In this document: one piece after another, positions 1-5,160 of the stretch
Position numbering within the stretch: the first letter of the stretch is position 1
How the letters are laid out: each line of letters opens with the position of its first letter
Assembly: GCA_937983075.1 (NCBI GenBank)
Contig: CALKAQ010000180.1
Coordinates: forward strand, 1 to 5,160
Length of the DNA stretch: 5,160 nt
Direction: 5' to 3'
Origin: an uncultured bacterium
GTDB taxonomy: Bacteria > Bacillota > Limnochordia > DTU080 > JAAYLA01
The notes under the pieces: generated by a model
Told to the model about the DNA's origin: nothing
The model's input: the letters and a program-made list of their open reading frames with translations, nothing else
Database searches by the model: none
Translations under genes and position numbers: made by a program

Positions 1-515
1 TAAATCGGTTCGAACAACGATACCGGTTCCTGGATCGCATCGAGAGCATAAACAACTTCCTCGCGGGGCAGCCCCAACTCCTCAGCAATTTGCGTCACCG
101 TAGGTTCCTTCGAGTACTTATTCACAAGTGAATCACGCACTTGCAGCGCTTTGTAAGCGATGTCACGCAGCGAGCGGCTGACTCGAATGGGGTTGTTGTC
201 GCGCAGGTAACGCCGAATTTCACCGATAATCATCGGCACCGCATACGTCGAAAATCGAACGTTTTGGCTCAGGTCGAAATTGTCGATGGCCTTCATCAGC
301 CCGATACAGCCGACTTGAAACAGGTCATCAACATTTTCGCCGCGGTTGTTGAACCGTTGGATCACGCTTAATACCAGACGCAAATTCCCCTGCACCAATT
401 CGTTTCGGGCGTTTTCATCGCCGTCGCGCATCGCCTGCAGCAACCGCCGCATTTCCGTATTGGACAGGACAGGGAGCTTGGAGGTGTTGACGCCGCATAT
501 TTCGACCTTGTTCAC
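1..515 (-). CDS. sigG: RNA polymerase sporulation sigma factor SigG (late forespore), 3' end cut by the window edge
   Basis: Sigma-G directs transcription in the forespore after engulfment. Translating the minus strand from GTG at 515 gives a protein opening VNKVEICGVNTSKLPVLSN, the diagnostic SigG N-terminus. Sigma region 2 follows (about residues 44-110, with NLRLVLSVIQRFNNRG, DDLFQVGCIGLMKAIDNFD and STYAVPMIIGEIRRYLRDNN), then region 3 (PIRVSRSLRDIAYKALQVRD). About 171 residues are visible of the roughly 260 usual for the family; region 4 lies beyond the left edge, where the reading ends in FEPI(Y). GTG 515 is the first possible start: an in-frame TGA lies just upstream, and GGAAGGAT (524-531) sits 8 bases before it. 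The gene is divergent from spoIIGA, unlike the collinear order in B. subtilis. The residue matching B. subtilis Asn45 is Gln42 here. Identification is very secure. Confidence 0.97.
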   Translation of the reverse strand, partial: MNKVEICGVNTSKLPVLSNTEMRRLLQAMRDGDENARNELVQGNLRLVLSVIQRFNNRGENVDDLFQVGCIGLMKAIDNFDLSQNVRFSTYAVPMIIGEIRRYLRDNNPIRVSRSLRDIAYKALQVRDSLVNKYSKEPTVTQIAEELGLPREEVVYALDAIQEPVSLFEPI

Positions 516-560
516 AGTCCGTCATCCTTCCAGCGAGGCTAAATGCTTTCTCTCAGGCAT

Positions 561-590
561 CATTATGGCCCGCATCCGAAACGCATATTC
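561..590 (-). promoter_or_regulatory. Candidate sigma-G/sigma-F-type forespore promoter of sigG
   Basis: On the minus strand, GAATA (586-590) is followed after 18 bases by CATAATG (561-567). The known sigma-G consensus is roughly GHATR, 17-18 bases, CATNHTA, so only the last base of the -10 element departs. Transcription would start near 553, leaving a leader of about 40 bases before the GTG at 515. Position, orientation and spacing all suit an autoregulated sigG, as known in B. subtilis. This is pattern matching by eye; sigma-F and sigma-G elements overlap, so either could use it. Confidence 0.6.
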
Positions 591-623
591 TCGAAAGGAA
601 ACAGACTTATGGATCGGTATCAT
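588..623 (+). promoter_or_regulatory. Candidate spoIIGA-sigE promoter with near-match Spo0A box
   Basis: In B. subtilis the spoIIG operon has a sigma-A promoter activated by phosphorylated Spo0A, with Spo0A sites at an abnormally placed -35. Here TCTCGAA (589-595) is one base off the Spo0A box TGNCGAA, and TATCAT (618-623) matches five of six bases of the sigma-A -10. No recognisable -35 lies 17 bases upstream of it, as expected of an activator-dependent promoter. The box would be centred about 38 bases before a start near 630, and it overlaps the -35 element of the opposing sigG promoter. The assignment is tentative. Confidence 0.35.
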
Positions 624-638
624 CACGGAAGGGACAAT

Positions 639-645
639 AAAGGAG
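639..645 (+). promoter_or_regulatory. Ribosome binding site that fixes the spoIIGA start
   Basis: AAAGGAG ends 9 bases before GTG 655. The open frame continues upstream as far as an ATG at 346, but that part runs antisense to sigG. This site supports GTG 655 over the upstream ATG and over a later in-frame GTG at 673. Confidence 0.7.
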
Positions 646-654
646 TGTGCCAGC

Positions 655-1659
655 GTGGGAAACGAACCGCACGTGATTTACCTCGATATTTTTCTCATCG
701 CACTCCTGGCAAATTTCGCCTTTGACTGGCTGTTGCTGTGGGCCACTGCGGAAGTGACGAGGCACAAAACCACCAAACGGCGTCTCATGGCCGGTGCGGC
801 TGTCGGCACCATGCACTTCGGGCTTTACGTTCTCGCTGCGCAGAATGTCATCGGATACTACGGGCTCCTGCGCTTCCCGGTCACACTCGCCGTCGTCTCC
901 ATGCTGATGCTCATCGTCACCTTCCCGACCGTTCGCTGGCGCGCCTGGCTGCGGCTTGCGGGAACGTTCTACGTCGTTTTCTTCATATCGGCGGGCGCCG
1001 GCCTCGCCGCAGGCAACATTCTTGGCGGCGCCAACAATCCTCATTTGCTGATCAGCATTTTGGCAGCAATCGGGACGCTGCTCATCGTGGCGGAACTCGG
1101 CTGGGGCGTTATCCAGCGCCGCCTGAATCGGCAGTTGTATCATGTGCCGATTGAAATTACATGTGACAGCACAACCGTACAGCTCATCGGATTGATCGAC
1201 ACCGGCCACAGCCTCGCCGATCCCCTCACCGGTGCGCCCGTTATCGTAGCCGAGGGTGAAGCTTTGCGTCCGCTTTTCCCGATTGGACTGCAGCCGGATC
1301 TCGCATCGCTCGCAGCCGGCGATTTGACACCCGTGTCAAGCCTGACGGCAGACTCCAACTGGGCGACTCGTTTCCGTATGATCCCTTTTTCGTCCCTCGG
1401 ACAAAGCCACGGACTGCTCGCGGGGTTTAAGGCGGACCGCGTGCGTCTCCTGCTGCCGGAACCCGTGGAAGTCCCCACACAAACCGTTATTGCGCTTTCC
1501 GACCAACGGCTCGATCCCAGCGGTGCGTATCGCGCTCTTTTACCTCCTGTCTTGCTTGAGGGTGCACTTGACCAAGTGTTAACCAGCCAAGCAAACAAAC
1601 CATCTTCCCCATCGGGTGTGGAAGCAAAGAAAGGTGGTACGTCCGTTGCCGATGTTTAA
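655..1659 (+). CDS. spoIIGA: SpoIIGA, sporulation sigma-E factor-processing aspartic peptidase
   Basis: SpoIIGA is the membrane protease that cleaves the pro-sequence from pro-sigma-E in the mother cell after asymmetric division. The 334-residue protein (B. subtilis about 309) begins with about five hydrophobic segments (roughly residues 7-33, 44-67, 71-93, 97-125 and 129-152). A soluble C-terminal protease domain follows. The aspartic protease signature is LIDTGHSLADPLTGAPV, with the predicted catalytic Asp182 (codon 1198-1200) matching Asp183 of B. subtilis in a DTG rather than DSG context. The later RFRMIPFSSLGQSHGLLAGF block matches the family motif that includes IPY and GLL-like residues. 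GTG 655 is chosen because AAAGGAG lies 9 bases upstream and the product then starts just before the conserved IYLD. Its end overlaps the start of sigE, its substrate gene, which implies one transcript and coupled translation. A shorter start at GTG 673 is possible. Confidence 0.95.
   Translation: MGNEPHVIYLDIFLIALLANFAFDWLLLWATAEVTRHKTTKRRLMAGAAVGTMHFGLYVLAAQNVIGYYGLLRFPVTLAVVSMLMLIVTFPTVRWRAWLRLAGTFYVVFFISAGAGLAAGNILGGANNPHLLISILAAIGTLLIVAELGWGVIQRRLNRQLYHVPIEITCDSTTVQLIGLIDTGHSLADPLTGAPVIVAEGEALRPLFPIGLQPDLASLAAGDLTPVSSLTADSNWATRFRMIPFSSLGQSHGLLAGFKADRVRLLLPEPVEVPTQTVIALSDQRLDPSGAYRALLPPVLLEGALDQVLTSQANKPSSPSGVEAKKGGTSVADV
1630..1637 (+). promoter_or_regulatory. Ribosome binding site for sigE inside the end of spoIIGA
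   Basis: AAAGGTGG lies 8 bases before TTG 1646 but 14 bases before ATG 1652. The spacing favours the TTG, and the start codon type favours the ATG. An in-frame GTG at 1634 falls inside this site and one at 1616 lies upstream of it, so neither is likely. Confidence 0.5.
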
Positions 1660-2377
1660 TCCCCGTCGCTGGCGATTGACTGCTCGCATCGTGCTCATTC
1701 GAATCGCTTACCGTCTCGGCTTGCGGCCGGGCACCGTGTATTATGTCGGATCCCACGAAGTGCTGCCGCCGCCGCTCTCACACGAAGAAGAAGCCGATCT
1801 TCTCGTGCGGCTGGAGCGTGGCGATCGCAGCGTTCGCAGTGTTCTCATCGAGCGGAATCTCCGGTTGGTCGTCTACATTGCCCGCAAATTTGAAAATACA
1901 GGCATCCCGATTGAAGACCTCGTCTCCATCGGAACCATCGGGCTGATCAAAGCGGTAAACACATTTGACCCGAGCAAAAAAATCAAACTGGCCACCTATG
2001 CATCGCGCTGCATCGAAAATGAAATCCTAATGTACTTGCGGCGCAACAGCAAAACGCGCGCAGAAGTCAGTTTCGACGAACCGCTCAACACGGATTGGGA
2101 TGGCAACGAGCTCCTGCTGTCGGATGTGTTGGGCACGGAAAGCGATATACTGAAGTATATTGAGGAGGAAGTGGACCGCGCATTATTGCGCGACGCCATG
2201 GAACGTCTTGACGAACGTGAGCAGCGTATTATGGAACTGCGCTTCGGCTTGAACGGTGGGACGGAAAAAACGCAGAAAGAAGTCGCCGACCAGCTCGGCA
2301 TATCTCAATCCTATATTTCCCGTTTAGAGAAGCGAATACTGAAAAAGCTGCACCGCGAAATCAAAAAGATGGTTTGA
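1646..2377 (+). CDS. sigE: RNA polymerase sporulation sigma factor SigE, made as pro-sigma-E
   Basis: Sigma-E controls the early mother-cell programme and is made as an inactive precursor. The 243-residue reading (B. subtilis 239) has a basic, hydrophobic pro-sequence at about residues 1-32. The conserved VYYVGSHEVLPPPLS junction follows, where SpoIIGA is expected to cut, near the Tyr-Tyr pair by analogy with B. subtilis. Region 2 runs through LIERNLRLVVYIARKFENTG, DLVSIGTIGLIKAVNTFDP and ATYASRCIENEILMYLRRN. SFDEPLNTDWDGNELLLSDVLGT is next. Region 4 ends the protein with QRIMELRFGL and the helix-turn-helix EVADQLGISQSYISRLEKRI. TTG 1646 is chosen for ribosome-site spacing; ATG 1652 (241 residues) is the main alternative. 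Either start overlaps spoIIGA by 8-14 bases. The stop codon lies inside a hairpin. The gene is convergent with ftsZ, which is unusual. Confidence 0.96.
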   Translation: MPMFNPRRWRLTARIVLIRIAYRLGLRPGTVYYVGSHEVLPPPLSHEEEADLLVRLERGDRSVRSVLIERNLRLVVYIARKFENTGIPIEDLVSIGTIGLIKAVNTFDPSKKIKLATYASRCIENEILMYLRRNSKTRAEVSFDEPLNTDWDGNELLLSDVLGTESDILKYIEEEVDRALLRDAMERLDEREQRIMELRFGLNGGTEKTQKEVADQLGISQSYISRLEKRILKKLHREIKKMV

Positions 2378-2388
2378 TTTCCGCTTTT
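2357..2388 (+). terminator. Candidate weak terminator hairpin at the sigE stop
   Basis: GAAATCAAA (2357-2365) and TTTGATTTC (2373-2381) form a perfect 9-base stem with a 7-base loop. Two more pairs are possible across a bulged C at 2382, and TTTT follows at 2385-2388. The sigE TGA (2375-2377) lies in the right arm. The T-tract is short and the stem AT-rich, so termination strength is doubtful, but the place is right for ending the spoIIGA-sigE transcript before ftsZ. Confidence 0.35.
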
Positions 2389-2389
2389 C

Positions 2390-2410
2390 GCGCCGGGCAG
2401 ACGCTGGCGC
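2390..2410. repeat. GC-rich inverted repeat in the sigE/ftsZ convergent gap
   Basis: GCGCCGG (2390-2396) can pair with CTGGCGC (2404-2410), including one G-U pair on the plus strand, around a 7-base loop. No T-tract follows on either strand, so it is not a classical terminator by itself. It may stabilise or pause transcripts meeting in this gap. A 12-base palindrome with the same GCGCCGG core (2423-2434) lies in the ftsZ C-terminal codons. Confidence 0.35.
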
Positions 2411-2417
2411 AACACGC

Positions 2418-3494
2418 TTAGCTGCGCCGGCGCAAAAAGGCGGGAATCTCGAGATTGTCGGTTGCAAAAGGCTTGATGTCGAGTTCACTGGGCCGCTTCG
2501 GGCGTTCAACGGTCGGAACGGCCTTTTTGTTGTTTGTGTTTGCGTCGGCAAAGCCGGTTGCGATCACGGTAACACGAATTTCGTCTTCCATCGCCTCGTC
2601 GATGACGGCACCGAAAATGATGTTCGCATCGGGATCCGCGGCTTCTGCGATGATTTCCGCGGCTTCGTTGACTTCGAAAAGTCCGAGGTTGGAGCTGCCC
2701 GTAATGTTGAGCAGGATTCCTTTGGCACCATGGATGGAAGCTTCCAACAACGGACTGGTGATCGCCAGCTTGGCGGCTTTGGCGGCTCGATCGTCCCCTG
2801 ACGCTCTGCCGATTCCCATCAAGGCAGACCCTGCGTTGCTCATAATAGTGCGCACGTCGGCAAAGTCCAAGTTGATCAATCCGGGCACCGTGATCAAGTC
2901 GGAAATTCCTTGCACGCCTTGGCGCAACACATCATCGGCGATGCGAAACGCCTCCAACATGGTGGTCTTCTTTTCAATCACCTGGAGCAAACGATCATTC
3001 GGTATGGTAATTAACGTGTCTACTTTTTCTGCCAGCTGCTGAATGCCCTCGAGAGCCTGGTTCATGCGCCGTTTGCCTTCGAACGAAAACGGTTTGGTGA
3101 CAACGGCGACGGTCAGAGCGTTGACCTCCTTGGCCACTTCCGCGACAATGGGCGCCCCGCCCGTACCCGTGCCGCCCCCCATTCCGGCGGTTACGAAAAC
3201 CATATCGGAGCCCTGAAGCAATTGACGGATTTCATCGCGGCTTTCCTCCGCCGCCTTCCTGCCAATTTCAGGATCCGATCCGGCTCCCAGACCCCGAGTC
3301 AAGTTATCGCCCAGCCGAAGCCGATCGGGCGCCAGCGAATGTTCCAACGCCTGGGCGTCGGTGTTCATAGCGATGAATCTTACCCCTTGCAACCCCGCCT
3401 CAATCATGCGATTGACGCCGTTGCTGCCGCCCCCGCCGACCCCAACGACCCGAATTTCAGCGAAATTGTTGCCGACGTGTTCCATGTCCGCCAT
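2418..3494 (-). CDS. ftsZ: Cell division protein FtsZ
   Basis: FtsZ is the tubulin-like GTPase that forms the cytoplasmic Z ring at both vegetative and sporulation septa. The 358-residue protein carries the N-terminal glycine loop (VVGVGGGGSNGVNRM, residues 16-30) and the tubulin signature GMGGGTGTGGAP (104-115). It also has the T7 synergy loop with Asn208, Asp210 and Asp213 (NLDFADV). The C-terminal conserved peptide DNLEIPAFLRRR, which binds membrane tethers such as FtsA or SepF, ends the protein. The linker before that peptide is short, about 30 residues. ATG 3494 is chosen because a strong CAGGAGGAGT site (3501-3510) lies 6 bases upstream and the product then has the usual N-terminal length; the frame stays open to 3542. 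divIB lies 108 bases upstream with no ftsA between, and sigE converges on the 3' end. Confidence 0.98.
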   Translation of the reverse strand: MADMEHVGNNFAEIRVVGVGGGGSNGVNRMIEAGLQGVRFIAMNTDAQALEHSLAPDRLRLGDNLTRGLGAGSDPEIGRKAAEESRDEIRQLLQGSDMVFVTAGMGGGTGTGGAPIVAEVAKEVNALTVAVVTKPFSFEGKRRMNQALEGIQQLAEKVDTLITIPNDRLLQVIEKKTTMLEAFRIADDVLRQGVQGISDLITVPGLINLDFADVRTIMSNAGSALMGIGRASGDDRAAKAAKLAITSPLLEASIHGAKGILLNITGSSNLGLFEVNEAAEIIAEAADPDANIIFGAVIDEAMEDEIRVTVIATGFADANTNNKKAVPTVERPKRPSELDIKPFATDNLEIPAFLRRRS

Positions 3495-3500
3495 GCGATA

Positions 3501-3510
3501 ACTCCTCCTG
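3501..3510 (-). promoter_or_regulatory. Strong ribosome binding site that fixes the ftsZ start
   Basis: On the minus strand CAGGAGGAGT precedes ATG 3494 by 6 bases. It lies inside the upstream extension of the open frame and so rules out the longer start at 3542. Confidence 0.75.
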
Positions 3511-3556
3511 GCATCTGGCATGTAGTGGTCCCTCTCCAGCAACCCCGTCCCGCACT

Positions 3557-3586
3557 ATGTTCGGCGCATCGGAAAAGGATTCCTTC
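3557..3586 (-). promoter_or_regulatory. Candidate sigma-H promoter upstream of ftsZ
   Basis: On the minus strand GAAGGAATC (3578-3586) is followed after 12 bases by GCCGAACAT (3557-3565). The known sigma-H consensus is RnAGGAwww, 11-12 bases, RnnGAATww, so there is one mismatch in each half and the spacing is right. Transcription would start near 3550, giving a leader of about 55 bases. In B. subtilis ftsAZ is driven at sporulation onset by a sigma-H promoter, which makes this placement meaningful. It was found by eye and no score was computed. Confidence 0.5.
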
Positions 3587-3602
3587 AGATAATCGAGCTT
3601 TC

Positions 3603-4325
3603 TTAACGAAGCACGGGTGTACGAGCGCGCAGGTCGATTTCGGTCACGGAAGAGTCGCTCCCGATCGAGCGAAGCACAATGCGCAAACGCTCGAGTTTTT
3701 CGGCCAACCCGGCCGTGTCGCCCAGTTGCACCCGAATCCGATTGTCCAACATGAGATCAAAACGGCCATCATTCTGCTGGATTTGCGTTATTCGCCCGAT
3801 CAGGTCAGGGCGCAGCAATTCGGCGATTTGCAGTTGCCATTCCAAGGCATTGCCGCTCAACACGGTTCCTGGTGCGATATGCGACGGCTTGTCAGGCAGG
3901 TCGACTTGAGGCAGCCGCAAGCGCGCCTCTTCGCTGACGCTCAGCACACGCCCTTCTACGTCAAGCGCGGCAAAGCCCCGTTCAAACGGAAGATAGGCCA
4001 CCGGTACGCGCTCTTTGATCTTCAGATCAATACCACGGGGCAACCGCCGAACCAAGTGCGCATCGGCCACACGCGGGTCGGCTTTCAGACGCTCTTCGGC
4101 CGTTCGCAAATTGATGTCGAACAAATTCATCCCCATTTCAATTCCGGCCAGGGACATAATCTCCTCAACCCGCAAATACTGGTTGCCGTCAACAATAACT
4201 TCCTCCAACGCGAAAAGTGCCGATTGGAAAAACATATACATAGCGAGGGTGATGCAAAAGAGGCCGACTCCCAGCGTAAAGCCTCGATTGGAAGGCTCTA
4301 CGGCTTCCCGGGAAGGGTTGTCCAA
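3603..4325 (-). CDS. divIB: Cell division protein DivIB/FtsQ
   Basis: DivIB/FtsQ is a bitopic divisome protein that joins FtsL and DivIC (FtsB) and regulates septal peptidoglycan synthesis. The 240-residue protein has a short cytoplasmic tail (1-14) and one transmembrane helix (about 15-38, GFTLGVGLFCITLAMYMFF). A POTRA domain follows (about 39-110: EEVIVDGNQYLRVEEIMSLAGI, DINLRTAEERLKADPRVADAHLVRRLPRGIDLKIKERVPVAYL), and then the extracellular FtsQ/DivIB beta domain. TTG 4325 is chosen because GGAGAGGGGGGG (4331-4342) lies 5 bases upstream and the tail then has a normal length. An ATG at 4448 is in frame but has no ribosome site and would add a second hydrophobic stretch. The gene is short for a B. 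subtilis-type DivIB but normal for clostridial FtsQ. It lies between murA and ftsZ. Confidence 0.9.
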   Translation of the reverse strand: MDNPSREAVEPSNRGFTLGVGLFCITLAMYMFFQSALFALEEVIVDGNQYLRVEEIMSLAGIEMGMNLFDINLRTAEERLKADPRVADAHLVRRLPRGIDLKIKERVPVAYLPFERGFAALDVEGRVLSVSEEARLRLPQVDLPDKPSHIAPGTVLSGNALEWQLQIAELLRPDLIGRITQIQQNDGRFDLMLDNRIRVQLGDTAGLAEKLERLRIVLRSIGSDSSVTEIDLRARTPVLR

Positions 4326-4489
4326 AGGAACCCCCCCTCTCCATTTCAACGTGATGAAAAAGACGTGTTCAAATGGTACCAAGAGTAAAAAGACAATGTT
4401 TCCGAAGACTAATTGTCCGGACGAAGAATGGTTTCCTGCTCCATGCATCAGCGGATCAGGTGACGATTGCGCCGGGCGTTGGGCGTTCT
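4326..4489 (-). other. Intergenic region between murA and divIB
   Basis: This 164-base gap holds the divIB ribosome site and no second gene I can support. The divIB frame stays open through part of it to ATG 4448. I see no convincing promoter or terminator. TTAGTC (4393-4398) and TTTACT (4370-4375) are 17 bases apart on the minus strand but match sigma-A elements poorly. Transcription of divIB probably continues from murA, though this cannot be shown from the sequence. Confidence 0.4.
4331..4342 (-). promoter_or_regulatory. Unusual ribosome binding site with a G7 run before divIB
   Basis: On the minus strand GGAGAGGGGGGG ends 5 bases before TTG 4325. The purine-rich block can pair with 16S rRNA in several registers. 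The run of seven G (4331-4337) is a homopolymer in which length change would alter spacing but not the reading frame. Confidence 0.5.
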
Positions 4490-5160
4490 TTAAGCGTGTT
4501 GACCGATGGCGACCGGATCATGCTGCAGGCGTTCAATATTTGCTCCGATCCCTTGCAGCTTGCCGCATAAATCTTCATAACCGCGATCGATATGATGCAA
4601 TCCGCCGATTGAAGTCGCCCCTTCAGCCGCCAATGCCGCCAAAACCAATGCCGCGCCGGCCCGAAGATCGGTCGCCTCCAAATCAGAGCAGCCGGATAGT
4701 GACCTGGTTCCCCGGATGACCGCCACGTTGCCGACAATGGCGATATCGGCTCCCATGCGACGCAGCTCGTCGACGTATTTAAATCGACTTGAGAAAACGG
4801 TCTCACTGACAATGCTCGTTCCTTTGGCCAACGACAGCGCCGCGACAATTTGCGGTTGCATATCGGTAGGGAATCCCGGGTGCGGACGCGTCTGCACCCT
4901 CACGGCTCGCAGCGGTCGACGCCAAACCCTTGCCCGATGTTGCCGGATCTCTACACCGGCCCCCATTTCCCGCAGTTTAGCGGTGATCGCGTCGATGTGC
5001 TCCGGGATGACCGGCTCTATGCATACGTCCTCACCAACGAGCGCCGCTGCAACCATAAACGTCCCGGCTTCGATACGGTCAGGCAGCACCGTGTGATCGC
5101 AACCGCCCAGTTCGGTGACGCCTTCCACGCGAATGACCGACGTACCCGCCCCCGCAATGC
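4490..5160 (-). CDS. murA: UDP-N-acetylglucosamine 1-carboxyvinyltransferase MurA, N-terminal half beyond the window edge
   Basis: MurA transfers enolpyruvate from phosphoenolpyruvate to UDP-GlcNAc, the first committed step of peptidoglycan synthesis, in the cytoplasm. About 222 C-terminal residues are visible of roughly 420 usual, starting IAGAGTSVIRVEGVTELGGCDHTVLPDRIEAGTFM. Landmark residues are present. HPGFPTDMQ carries the Asp (codon 4862-4864) equivalent to E. coli Asp305. TDLRAG carries Asp (4667-4669) and Arg (4661-4663), matching Asp369 and Arg371. IDRGYE carries the Arg (4583-4585) matching Arg397. The catalytic Cys loop is outside the window, so fosfomycin sensitivity cannot be judged. 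The frame reads open through 5160, so the GTG at 5128 is an internal Val, not a start. Many Bacillota have two murA paralogues; position next to divIB suggests the main division-cluster copy, but this cannot be settled here. Confidence 0.95.
   Translation of the reverse strand, partial: IAGAGTSVIRVEGVTELGGCDHTVLPDRIEAGTFMVAAALVGEDVCIEPVIPEHIDAITAKLREMGAGVEIRQHRARVWRRPLRAVRVQTRPHPGFPTDMQPQIVAALSLAKGTSIVSETVFSSRFKYVDELRRMGADIAIVGNVAVIRGTRSLSGCSDLEATDLRAGAALVLAALAAEGATSIGGLHHIDRGYEDLCGKLQGIGANIERLQHDPVAIGQHA

Noticed and set aside
501..509. Spo0A-box-like GGTCGAA on the minus strand inside the sigG start
   Set aside because: It is one mismatch from the box but lies in conserved coding sequence (KVEI) about 120 bases from the presumed spoIIGA start; chance is likelier.
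346..654. N-terminal extension of SpoIIGA back to ATG 346
   Set aside because: It runs antisense to the sigG coding sequence and lacks the hydrophobic character of SpoIIGA; the ribosome site at 639-645 supports GTG 655.
607..1598. Minus-strand open frames antisense to spoIIGA
   Set aside because: They oppose a certain gene, have no family resemblance and show low-complexity shadow composition.
3222..4388. Long plus-strand open frame of 388 codons across ftsZ and divIB
   Set aside because: It is antisense to two certain genes, has no ribosome site or recognisable domain, and reflects the codon bias of the opposite strand in a GC-rich genome.
4015..5096. Plus-strand open frames opposite divIB and murA
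   Set aside because: They are shadows of conserved minus-strand genes with no start signals or domains.
1..5160. Mobile elements, CRISPR repeats, tRNA or rRNA genes, riboswitches, phage attachment sites
   Set aside because: I saw no transposase, spaced repeats, cloverleaf or conserved RNA element; the window is filled by six core genes and short gaps.

Overview
This window comes from a spore-forming member of the Bacillota (Firmicutes), of moderately high GC. It carries the sporulation genes sigG, spoIIGA and sigE beside the cell-division and cell-wall genes ftsZ, divIB/ftsQ and murA, a neighbourhood seen only in endospore formers. The proteins match the Bacillus subtilis orthologues clearly over their full lengths. 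The order murA-divIB-ftsZ without ftsA is more like clostridial and deep-branching lineages than B. subtilis. I cannot name the genus.

Layout, left to right: (1) 1-515, minus strand: 5' two thirds of sigG, cut by the left window edge. (2) 516-654: divergent intergenic region with a good sigma-G/sigma-F-type promoter for sigG and a weaker candidate promoter for spoIIGA with a near-match Spo0A box. (3) 655-2377, plus strand: spoIIGA and sigE, overlapping by a few bases. (4) 2378-2417: a 40-base convergent gap, with hairpins in it and around it. (5) 2418-3494, minus strand: complete ftsZ. (6) 3495-3602: ftsZ leader with a candidate sigma-H promoter. (7) 3603-4325, minus strand: divIB/ftsQ. (8) 4326-4489: non-coding gap. 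(9) 4490-5160, minus strand: C-terminal half of murA, cut by the right edge.

How the genes work together: MurA begins peptidoglycan precursor synthesis. DivIB and FtsZ are divisome proteins, and FtsZ also builds the asymmetric sporulation septum. After that septum forms, SpoIIGA, a membrane aspartic protease, removes the pro-sequence of pro-sigma-E and so activates the first mother-cell sigma factor. Sigma-G is the late forespore sigma factor.

The most notable point is architectural. In B. subtilis and most relatives ftsZ, spoIIGA, sigE and sigG all point the same way. Here the spoIIGA-sigE pair is flipped relative to ftsZ and sigG, so sigE converges on ftsZ and spoIIGA diverges from sigG. 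Read-through from ftsZ into spoIIGA, and from sigE into sigG, is therefore impossible, and sigG has a plausible forespore promoter of its own. I see no mobile element, CRISPR array, tRNA, rRNA or unknown multigene system.
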